The notes under the pieces are model-generated. The model searched no databases. It was not told the origin of the DNA and saw nothing but the letters and a program-made list of their open reading frames with translations. A program made the position numbers and the translations under genes. From Nitrospira sp. SG-bin2 (lineage in GTDB: Bacteria; Nitrospirota; Nitrospiria; Nitrospirales; Nitrospiraceae), in contig LVWT01000023.1 in NCBI GenBank assembly GCA_002083405.1, positions 1 through 27,522 on the forward strand: a stretch of 27,522 nt of DNA, written 5' to 3'. Positions within the stretch are counted from its first letter, which is position 1. Every line of letters starts with the position of its first letter. Shown here one piece after another: positions 15,824 to 23,803 of the stretch.

Positions 15824-16308
15824 GATTTGAGACTCCGAATTCGTTCGTGGAGCCGACGTGCCACTTCAGGATGAAGAAACTCAGCCAAGCTGCCGCCATG
15901 GTGTGCCACATCTTTGATGATCGTAGAAGACAAGTATGAATACTCCTCGCTCGGCATCAGGAAGACGGTTTCCACATGCCTGGCCAATTTGCGGTTGATG
16001 AGAGCCATTTGGAATTCGTGTTCAAAGTCCGAGATCGCGCGCAGTCCACGGATAATAGCATGCGCTCCGGCCCGTTCGACATAGTCAACTAAGAGTCCAT
16101 CGAACGTGATTACTTCCACTTGATCGACATCCTTCATAACCAGCGTCACCATATCAAGCCGCTCAGCAAGATTGAAGAGTGGATGCTTAGCCGGATTAGG
16201 CGCGACCGCGACGATCACTTTATCAAAGACGCGTAAACTTCGCGTAATAATATCGGTGTGGCCATGGGTGACGGGATCAAATGTTCCAGGGTAGACACCG
16301 ATTTTCAT
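15820..16308 (-). CDS. coaD: Phosphopantetheine adenylyltransferase
   Basis: A 162-residue nucleotidyltransferase that makes dephospho-CoA from 4'-phosphopantetheine and ATP, the fourth step of CoA synthesis from pantothenate. The N-terminal YPGTFDPVTHGH contains the HxGH-type ATP-binding motif. AIIRGLRAISDFEHEFQMA is the strongly conserved CoaD signature, and SYLSSTIIKDVAHHGG carries the ISSTxxR/K-like loop. Length is typical. Both ends overlap neighbours by four bases as ATGA: rsmD upstream and the aminotransferase downstream. The pairing of rsmD with coaD is common in bacteria and supports both calls. Confidence 0.97.
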   Translation of the reverse strand: MKIGVYPGTFDPVTHGHTDIITRSLRVFDKVIVAVAPNPAKHPLFNLAERLDMVTLVMKDVDQVEVITFDGLLVDYVERAGAHAIIRGLRAISDFEHEFQMALINRKLARHVETVFLMPSEEYSYLSSTIIKDVAHHGGSLAEFLHPEVARRLHERIRSLKS

Positions 16309-16874
16309 CGCGATGCCGTACCGGAAGAGGAATATAAAGAAAGGGCAGTGTCGCCATAGCGATAACGGCGCACATAGGCGGCGGAGCCCAGAGAAACAGG
16401 AAGGAGGGTTTTCTCTGCATGCTCAACGACGAGCCAGGAGTCGGCTGTCAGGAGGCGCTCGGTGACAGTCTGAGTCAACAACGATTCCAGATCGTGCACG
16501 AGAGCGTAGGGGGGGTCGGCAAATACGATATCGTAAGGGCCTTCCCACTGTTCCGGTCGGTTGAGAAATTGTTTGACAGTGTGCGCGTACACGGTAATGT
16601 GATGGCCTACCCCGCAGTCCAGCATATTCTGACGCAAGAGTTTCAGCGCTTCAATCTCGGATTCAACGCAGGTCACATGCGCGGCGCCTCGGCTTATGGC
16701 TTCGATTCCGATCGCTCCGGTCCCCGCATAAAGATCAAGTACTCGGCCCGAGGGAAGGCGATTGCCAAGAATTGAGAACAATGCCTCCCGAACTCGATCT
16801 GAAGTCGGACGTATCAGAGATCCCTGGGGGCCACGAAGACGACGGCCTCGATAGGTTCCTGAAATGACGCGCAT
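16305..16874 (-). CDS. rsmD: 16S rRNA (guanine966-N2)-methyltransferase
   Basis: A 189-residue SAM-dependent methyltransferase. RsmD methylates G966 (E. coli numbering) of 16S rRNA in the assembled small subunit. It starts with MRVISGTYRGRRLRGP and the TSDRVREALFSILGN segment typical of the family. The SAM-binding loop is RVLDLYAGTGAIGIEA and the catalytic motif IV is FADPPYA. Length is normal. It is the first gene of a three-gene cluster with coaD and an aminotransferase. The ATG at 16874 has no clear Shine-Dalgarno sequence, but the conserved N-terminus leaves little doubt. I could not find a convincing promoter in the 130 bases upstream. Confidence 0.96.
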   Translation of the reverse strand: MRVISGTYRGRRLRGPQGSLIRPTSDRVREALFSILGNRLPSGRVLDLYAGTGAIGIEAISRGAAHVTCVESEIEALKLLRQNMLDCGVGHHITVYAHTVKQFLNRPEQWEGPYDIVFADPPYALVHDLESLLTQTVTERLLTADSWLVVEHAEKTLLPVSLGSAAYVRRYRYGDTALSLYSSSGTASR

Positions 16875-17042
16875 AGAAAATGACTACGGGTTCGTCCGGC
16901 CCGGAAGACTCTAACATAGCGTTTTTGAAGGGGTCAAGAACGGTCGTGCGGGTGAGCTTCACCAGACGACAATGTGAACCGTTCGGGGATTTAGAACGCT
17001 GAACGCGGATGGATGTCTCTGCTAGGTACAGGCTGCATCATT

Positions 17043-17071
17043 TTGACGGTCCAATGCAAGGAGACTATAAT
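17043..17071 (+). promoter_or_regulatory. Near-consensus sigma70 promoter
   Basis: -35 TTGACG (17043-17048), a 17-base spacer and a perfect -10 TATAAT (17066-17071): the best promoter-like sequence in the window. Transcription should begin near 17077-17079, running rightward. It points into the minus-strand zinc-ribbon gene (17170-17343). Its product could be a leaderless mRNA starting at ATG 17081, an antisense or small RNA, or a long leader for radC at 17519. Confidence 0.65.
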
Positions 17072-17080
17072 ACAGGGCAC

Positions 17081-17278
17081 ATGAGAATCTGGTCCCGTCG
17101 TATCCCGATCCGTCTGCCTCTCACTCAGGAAACCGTAGCGCGGATCGGGTTCGATGGTAAGCTATATAACTATCGAGTCGTGACAGGCTGTGCGTCGCGT
17201 GCTGCAAGACTCTTTCGTCGATTATTGGAGATCGTGCGATCGATGATCGCGCCGCAGTTGATACACTTCCATGCGTAG
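17081..17278 (+). CDS. Possible leaderless 65-residue protein
   Basis: An ATG two to four bases after the expected start site of the promoter at 17043-17071 opens a 65-residue frame beginning MRIWSRRIPIRLPLTQETVA. The product is basic and matches no family I know. It has no ribosome-binding site and could only be translated from a leaderless mRNA. Its second half overlaps the minus-strand zinc-ribbon gene by 109 bases, where that other gene is the better supported. It may equally be a chance frame in an antisense RNA. Confidence 0.25.
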   Translation: MRIWSRRIPIRLPLTQETVARIGFDGKLYNYRVVTGCASRAARLFRRLLEIVRSMIAPQLIHFHA

Positions 17279-17343
17279 AAAATGAGAAAGAAATCGGAAA
17301 ACCGCTCTAACATCATCATGCCTTTGCACTTCGGACATTCCAT
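17170..17343 (-). CDS. Small single zinc-ribbon protein (57 residues)
   Basis: A 57-residue protein with two Cys pairs, CPKC at residues 3-6 and CINC at 27-30, separated by 20 residues, forming one zinc ribbon. Between them lies an unusually hydrophobic aromatic stretch (FSDFFLIFYAWK). The C-terminus is basic with NNRRKS. I recall similar short MxCPxC...WRCxNCG...NR proteins as numerous in Nitrospira; their function is unknown, with nucleic-acid or protein binding inferred. The ATG at 17343 is preceded by GGAGG at five bases spacing, an excellent site. The open frame extends to 17403 without family likeness. A strong promoter on the opposite strand fires toward this gene from 17078. Confidence 0.75.
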   Translation of the reverse strand: MECPKCKGMMMLERFSDFFLIFYAWKCINCGAIIDRTISNNRRKSLAARDAQPVTTR

Positions 17344-17518
17344 CACTTCCTCCCAGGTGGCTTGGTTTACAGCTGCTGACGTACATAGCAAGAGATGCAC
17401 CAATTTGTCGCACCACGATATTTCAATGGGTTACACTCTACGTAGTTCACACAATGGCAAAATTGGCATGACCAGCTAGTACAAAAACGTCCGGGGTGTC
17501 ATTTTTTGTGCGTCAAAG

Positions 17519-18244
17519 ATGGCTACCATGACAGGAAAGAGGCTAACAAAGGGAATTACGCATTGGCCGGAGACTGAACGTCCACGTGAGCGGCTGATGG
17601 CGAAGGGTCCCGATGCCTTGTCGGATGCGCAGCTGCTCGCCATTCTCCTCAGAACCGGTCGCCGTGATTTTTCCGCTGTACAAGTTGCAATCGAATTGCT
17701 TGGCCGAGTCGGAAGTGTCGGTGGGTTGGCCATGTGCGGGATTGAAGAACTCTGTGCAATTCAGGGGATAGGACCGGCGAAAGCGGCTCAGCTAAAAGCC
17801 GCAGTAGAATTAGGGCGCCGATCGCTGGCCACCCCGCTTTCGACTGGCACGCGCATCTCCTCCAGCGCCGATCTCTTCAAGCATTTTCACCCGATTTTGC
17901 GCGATCGCAAGCAGGAACTTTTCAAGGTTGTGCTGTTGGACGCCAAAAACACCGTCATCAAGGAATCCACCGTGTCAGAAGGAACGTTGACTCTCAGTCT
18001 TGTGCATCCGCGAGAGGTGTTCGCCTCTGCGGTTCGTGAGTCTGCCGCTGCCGTGATCTTTTTGCATAACCATCCCAGCGGCGATCCGACTCCAAGCCTG
18101 GAAGATCGACACCTGACAGAACGCCTGGGAGAGGCCGGCCGGTTACTGGGCATTCCTGTGCTGGATCATGTGATCATCGGCGACGGCCGGTACGTGAGTT
18201 TTGCAGATCAGGGTTGGCTCAAAGGGCAACACAATAGGGATTAA
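17519..18244 (+). CDS. radC: RadC family JAB/MPN-domain protein
   Basis: A 241-residue RadC (DUF2466) protein. The N-terminal UPF0758 part includes ERPRERLMAKGPDALSDAQL and a helix-hairpin-helix-like GIEELCAIQGIGPAKAAQL. The C-terminal JAB domain has the metal-binding JAMM motif HNHPSGDPTPS followed by ED, with PREVFASAVRESAAAVIFLH before it, so the metalloprotease-like site is intact. Despite the name, a role in DNA repair is unproven for this family; its substrate is unknown. ATG 17519 and ATG 17528 are both possible starts, neither with a good ribosome-binding site. The EF-G-like gene follows after 55 bases on the same strand and may be co-transcribed. Confidence 0.93.
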   Translation: MATMTGKRLTKGITHWPETERPRERLMAKGPDALSDAQLLAILLRTGRRDFSAVQVAIELLGRVGSVGGLAMCGIEELCAIQGIGPAKAAQLKAAVELGRRSLATPLSTGTRISSSADLFKHFHPILRDRKQELFKVVLLDAKNTVIKESTVSEGTLTLSLVHPREVFASAVRESAAAVIFLHNHPSGDPTPSLEDRHLTERLGEAGRLLGIPVLDHVIIGDGRYVSFADQGWLKGQHNRD

Positions 18245-18299
18245 GATCGGGAGGCAAGACATGTTCTAAACCGTGCGCAATCGATGAGGAGGGCAGGCC

Positions 18300-20402
18300 A
18301 TGGACCATATCCGTATGGAGCCCATCAGGAATGTCGCGATTGTGTCCAACGTCGGCGCGGGCAAGACATCCCTCAGTGAGGCGATACTCTTCGCCGGCGG
18401 AGCCGTTCCTATCCTCGGTTCCATCGCCCAGGGCACGACCGTCTCGGATTTTGAACCGGAAGAACTACACCATCGGAGTTCGGTCAGCACCAGCGTACTT
18501 CAGCTTTCTTGGAATCAGACTACCATTTCGCTTCTCGATCCTCCCGGTGCGCTCAGTCTACTCGGCGAACCGCTCTCAGCATTGCGGGCTGTCGATGCCG
18601 CACTGATCGTTCTCGATGGACAGACCGGTGTTCGAACCGAGTTGTCGCGTCTGTGGGCGCGCATCGGAGATCTCGATCTACCCTGCTTGTTTTTCGTCAA
18701 CGGATTGGATCGAGAGGGTGCGTCGATCGAACACGCGCTGGAAATCTGCCGTACACAACTCAACTGTGTTCCTGTTCCCATGGTCATACCAGTCGGCCAA
18801 GGCTCCCAGATGGAGGGCGTGATCGACATTTTCCAGGATCGACTGATACGGTCCGGGCCGTCTACTGCCAAGGTGGAGATACTGCCGGTGCCAGCGCATC
18901 TGGCGTCTGCTGCGAAGGAGGGGCGTACCAGGCTTATGGAGGCCGTAGCGGAGACCGAGGATACGTTGCTTGACATCTATGTCGCCCAGGGAGATCTGAA
19001 TCATGACGTGCTTTTGTCAGGACTTCGTTCCGGCATCCTGCGAAGACAGGTGTTTCCGCTGTACGCCGGTTCTGCAGTGCGCAATCTCGGAGTATGGCCG
19101 CTGATGAATGCAATGACCGCCTTGCTGCCATCACCAGGCGAACGCTGTGCCGTTCATCCTTCACAGGGTGTACAGCCGGATACAGGCTTGCCATGCGAAC
19201 GGACGGGGAGTGCGCAGGAGCCATTTTCGGCGTTTGTATTCAAAACACTGATTGATCCGTTCGTGGGGCGGTTATCATATTGCCGTCTTCTCTCGGGAAC
19301 TGTCCAGGCTGATTCTCTCGTGTGGAATGCATCAAAACAGATACGTGAGAAGCTGGGACATTTCTATACGCTCTTCGGAAAACGGCACACCGCGGTTGCT
19401 TCAGCATCGGCAGGAGAAATCGTGGCCATCGGAAAGTTACATGACACACACACCGGTGACACGTTGTGTGACGAGAAGAGTCAGATTTGCTACTCGGCGA
19501 TCGGACTGCCTCGGCCGGTCCTGTCATTTGCGATTGAGGCCAAGTCGAAGGCGGAGATCGAGAAAGTCAGTCTCGGCTTGCATAAGCTGATTGAGGAAGA
19601 TCCAACGCTGGGATTTTCACGCAACACGGAGACCAAAGAGATGGTGCTCAGTAGTCTCGGTCAACTCCATATGGATCTGGCATTGGAGAAGCTCCACCGG
19701 AAATTTGGGGCCGATGTCATCCTGCATACGCCGAAGATCCCTTACCATGAAACTGTGCACGCGACAGCGCGTGCGCAGGGTAAATACAAGAAACAGACGG
19801 GCGGCCACGGGCAATATGGGGATTGTTGGCTGGAAGTGTCGCCCTTGCCGCGTGGCGGGGGATTCACCTTCGAACATCGTGTCGTCGGGGGAGCCATTCC
19901 ACGAAACTTCATTCCCGCGGTGGAAAAAGGAGTGAGTGAGGCGATGCATGAAGGGGTGCTGGGCGGATTTCCCGTCGTCGATGTCCGAGTCGCTGTGTAC
20001 GACGGTTCATACCATGTTGTGGATTCGTCAGAAATGTCATTTAAAATCGCAGGGTCGATGGCCTTCAAAAAAGCAACGGAAATGGCGCAGCCGGTGTTGC
20101 TGGAGCCGATAATGAGGGTTGAGGTCGAAGCTCCGACGGACGCTGTCGGAGCCGTGATGGGCGACCTGAATGCGCGCAGAGGTCGCATTCTTTCAGTCAA
20201 CGCGAGTGATCACGCCGAGCAGATTGGTGCGCTTGTGCCGCTTGCTGAATTGTTGAAGTATGCGCCGGCGCTGAATGGCATGACAGGCGGACGGGGAAGT
20301 TATGTGATGGAGTTTGCCCGTTACGAGGAAGTGCCGCGCGAACTGGCAGTCAAGATTGTCGAACAGCACAAGACGGAACGGCAGGCTGTGGGAGCGCACT
20401 GA
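18300..20402 (+). CDS. EF-G-like translational GTPase with degenerate G motifs
   Basis: A 700-residue protein with the whole EF-G domain plan: G domain (about 1-270), domain II, domain III with LGFSRNTETKEMVLSSLGQLHMDLALEKL, domain IV (GGHGQYGD, then GGAIPRNFIPAVEKG and VDSSEMSFKIAG), and a domain V. It belongs to the EF-G-like (EF-G-2/FusA2-type) branch, not the main FusA. The GTP-binding site is unusual: the P-loop is NVGAGKTS (residues 17-24), G3 is DPPGA (80-84), where main EF-G has DTPGH with the catalytic His, and G4 is NGLD (134-137) in place of NKxD. It may therefore bind or hydrolyse GTP poorly. AGGAGGG lies six bases before the ATG. Function is uncertain; a specialised ribosome factor is the most likely inference. 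Confidence 0.88.
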   Translation: MDHIRMEPIRNVAIVSNVGAGKTSLSEAILFAGGAVPILGSIAQGTTVSDFEPEELHHRSSVSTSVLQLSWNQTTISLLDPPGALSLLGEPLSALRAVDAALIVLDGQTGVRTELSRLWARIGDLDLPCLFFVNGLDREGASIEHALEICRTQLNCVPVPMVIPVGQGSQMEGVIDIFQDRLIRSGPSTAKVEILPVPAHLASAAKEGRTRLMEAVAETEDTLLDIYVAQGDLNHDVLLSGLRSGILRRQVFPLYAGSAVRNLGVWPLMNAMTALLPSPGERCAVHPSQGVQPDTGLPCERTGSAQEPFSAFVFKTLIDPFVGRLSYCRLLSGTVQADSLVWNASKQIREKLGHFYTLFGKRHTAVASASAGEIVAIGKLHDTHTGDTLCDEKSQICYSAIGLPRPVLSFAIEAKSKAEIEKVSLGLHKLIEEDPTLGFSRNTETKEMVLSSLGQLHMDLALEKLHRKFGADVILHTPKIPYHETVHATARAQGKYKKQTGGHGQYGDCWLEVSPLPRGGGFTFEHRVVGGAIPRNFIPAVEKGVSEAMHEGVLGGFPVVDVRVAVYDGSYHVVDSSEMSFKIAGSMAFKKATEMAQPVLLEPIMRVEVEAPTDAVGAVMGDLNARRGRILSVNASDHAEQIGALVPLAELLKYAPALNGMTGGRGSYVMEFARYEEVPRELAVKIVEQHKTERQAVGAH

Positions 20403-20426
20403 AAGGCGTGATCGCTGGTCGTGCGT

Positions 20427-20485
20427 GAAGCGTACCTCGTCCTTCGACTCTGCTCAGGGCGGTGAGCCTGTCGAAGCGTATCTCG
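20427..20485. repeat. Intergenic repeat between convergent genes
   Basis: GAAGCGTACCTCG (20427-20439) recurs as GAAGCGTATCTCG (20473-20485), 12 of 13 matching. Between them CTTCGAC (20442-20448) and GTCGAAG (20470-20476) form an inverted repeat with CTCA/TGAG continuing inside. The core resembles the CTTCGACAGGCTCA-type palindrome I recall as dispersed in many bacterial genomes. The surrounding 178-base gap also holds GTGATCGC (20408-20415) mirrored by GCGATCAC (20577-20584), and a near-palindrome at 20552-20571. It may act as a bidirectional terminator. Confidence 0.55.
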
Positions 20486-20580
20486 CAAACACGGACGGGA
20501 CTCACGCTCGCTCCGTCTTGCGCTCGCTTCGCGTCCTTGGCGAGGTGGTCTGCACATTTCATGAGATATGCTGAACGCGA

Positions 20581-21993
20581 TCACTCAGTGGATTTGAGCA
20601 CGACATAGAAGGCCCGATTCTCGCGCAGTACCCGGAGCAAGATCGTATCTCCTCGCCGGAGCCGCGAGATCGCCGAGTGAAAATCCGTGGCTGAAGTCAC
20701 TTCTGCGCGGTTCACTTCCTTGATCAGGTCGCCTACGAGGAGGCCTTCGGCGTGAGCCAGACTGCCGGCTTCGACTTTTGCGATGAGCGCTCCCTTCGGC
20801 TCGCGTAAATTCAAGGTCTCTGCCAACTCCGGAGTTAAATCCTGCACATCCAGGCCGAGCTTGAGATCCATTTTAGTTTGTGGAGTGGTTGCGGCGATGA
20901 TGGCATCACGCCGCTCACTCAATGGGATATTCAAGACGAGGCGATTGCCGTCGCGAACGACTTCAATGTGCGCAGTCGCGCCGGGAGTGAGCGCGCCGAT
21001 CAGCCGTGACAACTTGTTCGGAGAATCAACTGGGCTCCCGTCAATTTTCACTATTATGTCGCCCGGTTTAATGCCTGCCGATGCGGCTGGATCCTTTTCA
21101 AAGACCTCATTGACGAGAACCCCCTCGCTTTCGGTCACGCTGAATTTCTTGGCTAATTCAGGTGTCATTGGTTGAATGCCGACACCCAGCCAGCCCCGCG
21201 CCACTTTGCCCTTTGCCAGGAGTTGCTCGATGACTTGCTTAGCCATGTTTGATGGAATGGCGAAGCCGATGCCTTGGGCAAAATTAATAATGGCCGTATT
21301 GATTCCGATCACTTCACCGCGGAGATTGAACAGCGGTCCGCCGGAATTGCCGGGATTAATCGACGCATCAGTCTGAATAAAGTTTTCGTACCGTGACAGG
21401 TTCATGTTTTCCCGTCCGATGCCGCTGACGACTCCGAGAGTTACCGTGCGGTCGAGCCCAAAGGGATTCCCCACTGCAAGGACCCATTGCCCGACTTTCA
21501 CAGAAGCGGAATCGCCAAAACGAGCGTTGGGGAGGGGACGGCTCGCCGTCACTTTGAGAAGAGCCAGGTCAGTATCCGGATCTTTACCGACCACGGTCGC
21601 CACCAGTTTGGTTTTATCGGAGAACCGGACTTCGATCTCGGTTGCATCGCCGATCACGTGGTTATTCGTGATGATGTACCCGTCACTGTCGATGATCAGG
21701 CCAGAGCCCGATCCTGAACTATTCGGTGCACGTTCCCCCGATCCTTCACGAGATCGACCGGTATTTGGAAGAGGAAACAGATTCACAACGGATGGCTTGG
21801 CCTGTTCGGCCAGGTTAGTAATCACGGCCTGAATTTCTTCAAGGAGACGAATGCCGGGCGGTTCTGCGCGAACAAGCTCTGGATGTACCAGTGTAGGAAG
21901 CAGCAGGAGAAGGGGCAGGATTACCTGCTGACGCAGATTATCATGAGCAAACGGTCTCGTGAGCATGAGAAAGAATCGTATGTTCAAGAACAC
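20581..21993 (-). CDS. Periplasmic HtrA/Deg-type serine protease (Do family)
   Basis: A 470-residue Do-type protease-chaperone. The N-terminus has a hydrophobic export segment (VILPLLLLLPTLV) probably cleaved near residue 43. The trypsin-like domain shows the intact triad His112 (ITNNHVIG), Asp142 (DPDTDLALLKV) and Ser217 (NPGNSGGPL), so it should be active. Two PDZ domains follow, the first starting near GWLGVGIQPMTPELA and containing KPGDIIVKIDG, the second containing VGDLIKEVNRAEV. Length and two-PDZ form match DegP/DegQ/MucD. It likely degrades or refolds misfolded envelope proteins. The start codon is uncertain: GTG 21993 or ATG 21966, neither with a clear ribosome-binding site. It follows the RCK-C protein by 18 bases, suggesting one operon. 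Confidence 0.95.
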   Translation of the reverse strand: MFLNIRFFLMLTRPFAHDNLRQQVILPLLLLLPTLVHPELVRAEPPGIRLLEEIQAVITNLAEQAKPSVVNLFPLPNTGRSREGSGERAPNSSGSGSGLIIDSDGYIITNNHVIGDATEIEVRFSDKTKLVATVVGKDPDTDLALLKVTASRPLPNARFGDSASVKVGQWVLAVGNPFGLDRTVTLGVVSGIGRENMNLSRYENFIQTDASINPGNSGGPLFNLRGEVIGINTAIINFAQGIGFAIPSNMAKQVIEQLLAKGKVARGWLGVGIQPMTPELAKKFSVTESEGVLVNEVFEKDPAASAGIKPGDIIVKIDGSPVDSPNKLSRLIGALTPGATAHIEVVRDGNRLVLNIPLSERRDAIIAATTPQTKMDLKLGLDVQDLTPELAETLNLREPKGALIAKVEAGSLAHAEGLLVGDLIKEVNRAEVTSATDFHSAISRLRRGDTILLRVLRENRAFYVVLKSTE

Positions 21994-22011
21994 AGGACAC
22001 TGCGTCTCAGT

Positions 22012-22650
22012 CTACGCGGATTTCGTTGTCGCAGCATTGAGTGTACGTTTACTGGTAAACCATGTTACGAGGCGATCCACCTCGGATTCTACTCCAATTA
22101 AGATGACGATATCGTCGGTTCGGAAGATCAACCCCTCGGACGGAGCAAGTAAGAATGGTCCGCGTAAGATGGATGCAATATGGACCGAGGACGATCGAGG
22201 CATGGCACTGAGAGGTTGGCCGACGGCAGCTGCGTGCCTGGTAATGAGCAGGCGCTCAATTTTGGCAGATCGAATCGTTAAGTCCTGCTGAAGCTTAAGG
22301 GAATCCTCATGAATCGCTTCAAGTTTAAGTTCGCGAATGTGCCCATCGATCTGTGTCAACGACTGCTTCAGTGTCTGGACCCGGGTTACCGCCTGCGACA
22401 CTGTCGTGTCAAGTGCTGCGTCATGCTGATCCTGGCTTAGGGACGGGCGACTGACGTGGTCTGCAACCTGTCGACCGACCCGGGCGGTGACTTCATCGAT
22501 CTGTTGAAGAATTCCCGACGCCTGCCAGTGAAGTCGAATAATCTGTGTTTTGCGATTCACGCGCTCAGAAATTGATAGAACTACTTCATACAGCGCGCTG
22601 CTCGTTATGGACAGTTCTTTGTGAAGACGGCCGAGGAATTCAAGACTCAT
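22012..22650 (-). CDS. Helical protein with C-terminal TrkA-C (RCK-C) domain
   Basis: A 212-residue protein. Residues 1-145 are charged and helical, with long stretches that look coiled-coil (QTLKQSLTQIDGHIRELKLE, then SLKLQQDLTIRSAKIERLL). Residues about 146-200 match an RCK-C/TrkA-C domain: PLSAMPRSSSVHIASILRGP, a buried LLAPSEG turn and FRTDDIVILIGVESEVDRL. RCK-C domains bind small ligands such as c-di-AMP, cations or nucleotides, and usually regulate potassium channels or cation antiporters. Here no membrane segment, RCK-N or transporter is present, so it is a stand-alone regulator or a subunit; the partner is unknown. The HtrA gene follows after 18 bases. A TTGACA occurs just upstream, but no matching -10 at proper distance was found. 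Confidence 0.72.
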   Translation of the reverse strand: MSLEFLGRLHKELSITSSALYEVVLSISERVNRKTQIIRLHWQASGILQQIDEVTARVGRQVADHVSRPSLSQDQHDAALDTTVSQAVTRVQTLKQSLTQIDGHIRELKLEAIHEDSLKLQQDLTIRSAKIERLLITRHAAAVGQPLSAMPRSSSVHIASILRGPFLLAPSEGLIFRTDDIVILIGVESEVDRLVTWFTSKRTLNAATTKSA

Positions 22651-22825
22651 GGTCCGATAAGATGGATTATGTCAACTTATAGATTTGTCCTGCTTTCATC
22701 ATGAAGCCGGGACGCTCAGCACTATTTCACTCTCCACCATACCAGATTACTGCTTCGACTTCATCGGATAACTGACTCTGATTTTATACGCGCAAAGAAG
22801 TTTGCATTCATCCCGAGCTGCTCGT

Positions 22826-23785
22826 ATGATCCACTGCAATATGAATTGCACGAAGTGCAAAACAAAAGCGGTCATGAAGCTCCCACGGCACAATGCTGCC
22901 TTTTGCAAGCCCTGTTTCAATCATTTTATCCATGATCAAGTCGAGAAGGCGATTAAGTCACAAGCTATGTTCGGTCCGGACGAACGTATTCTTGTGGCCG
23001 TCTCGGGCGGCAAGGACAGTCTGGCGCTCTGGCATATTCTGCTTACCCTCGGATACCACGCAGACGCGTTATATGTACACCTGGGCATCGCGGGCTATTC
23101 GGAGCGATCGCATGACAAAGTCCAACACTATGCGAAGATGATTGCGGCGCCCCTGGGTGCCACACTGCACACGCATACGGTTGAAGAGGAAGCAGGCGCC
23201 GGCATCAAAGAACTGGCCCAGCTGGTCCATCGCCCCACCTGTTCGACGTGCGGCACAATCAAGCGCTACCAGTTTAACCGGGCAGCGATTGAAAAAGAGT
23301 ACGACGTCATGGCCACCGGCCATAATCTCGATGACGAAGCAGCTCGCCTCCTTGGCAATGTGCTGCATTGGCAAGAGGAATATCTGGACAAACAAGGCCC
23401 GAGTTTGCCGGCTTCGGTGGAAGGGTTTGCCAAGAAGGTAAAACCGCTCTATCGATTGACGGAACGTGAGCTGGCTGCCTACTGCGTCTTAAATAAAATC
23501 GATTATATCGTGGATGAATGCCCAATGGCTCAAGGGGCGAAGACGCTTCTCTATAAGGAAGTCTTGAACAGGCTGGAGACTGAATCCCCCGGCACGAAGC
23601 AGTATTTTTATTGGGGGTTTCTGGAGAAACAGCGTAAGCACGGTGCCACGTCCGCACCGACGACAATGACTGAAAAAGACCAGGCGATTTTGCATCCCTG
23701 CATGTCATGCGGTCAACCGACGACCGCCGAAAGTTGTTCGTACTGCAAACTCATGGCGCGGGCGAAAAGCGCTGTCCCGCACTGA
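22826..23785 (+). CDS. TtuA/Ncs6-like tRNA 2-thiolation enzyme (TtcA family)
   Basis: About 319 residues. The N-terminal zinc finger has Cys pairs at residues 8/11 and 27/30 (CTKC, CKPC). The PP-loop SGGKDS sits at 60-65 and adenylates the tRNA base. Cys139-x-x-Cys142 (PTCSTCGTIKR) and Cys232 (DECPMAQ) are spaced as the three ligands of the [4Fe-4S] cluster in TtuA of Thermus. A C-terminal zinc finger (CMSCG, CSYC) completes the fold. Family members thiolate U54 (TtuA) or U34 (Ncs6/CTU1) of tRNA; three-ligand cluster enzymes need oxygen protection. Which position is modified here cannot be told. I chose ATG 22826; ATG 22841 is equally possible and TTG 22802 less so. A DnaJ homologue follows after 18 bases. 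Confidence 0.9.
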   Translation: MIHCNMNCTKCKTKAVMKLPRHNAAFCKPCFNHFIHDQVEKAIKSQAMFGPDERILVAVSGGKDSLALWHILLTLGYHADALYVHLGIAGYSERSHDKVQHYAKMIAAPLGATLHTHTVEEEAGAGIKELAQLVHRPTCSTCGTIKRYQFNRAAIEKEYDVMATGHNLDDEAARLLGNVLHWQEEYLDKQGPSLPASVEGFAKKVKPLYRLTERELAAYCVLNKIDYIVDECPMAQGAKTLLYKEVLNRLETESPGTKQYFYWGFLEKQRKHGATSAPTTMTEKDQAILHPCMSCGQPTTAESCSYCKLMARAKSAVPH

Positions 23786-23803
23786 TAGCATACAGGCAAA
23801 CGG

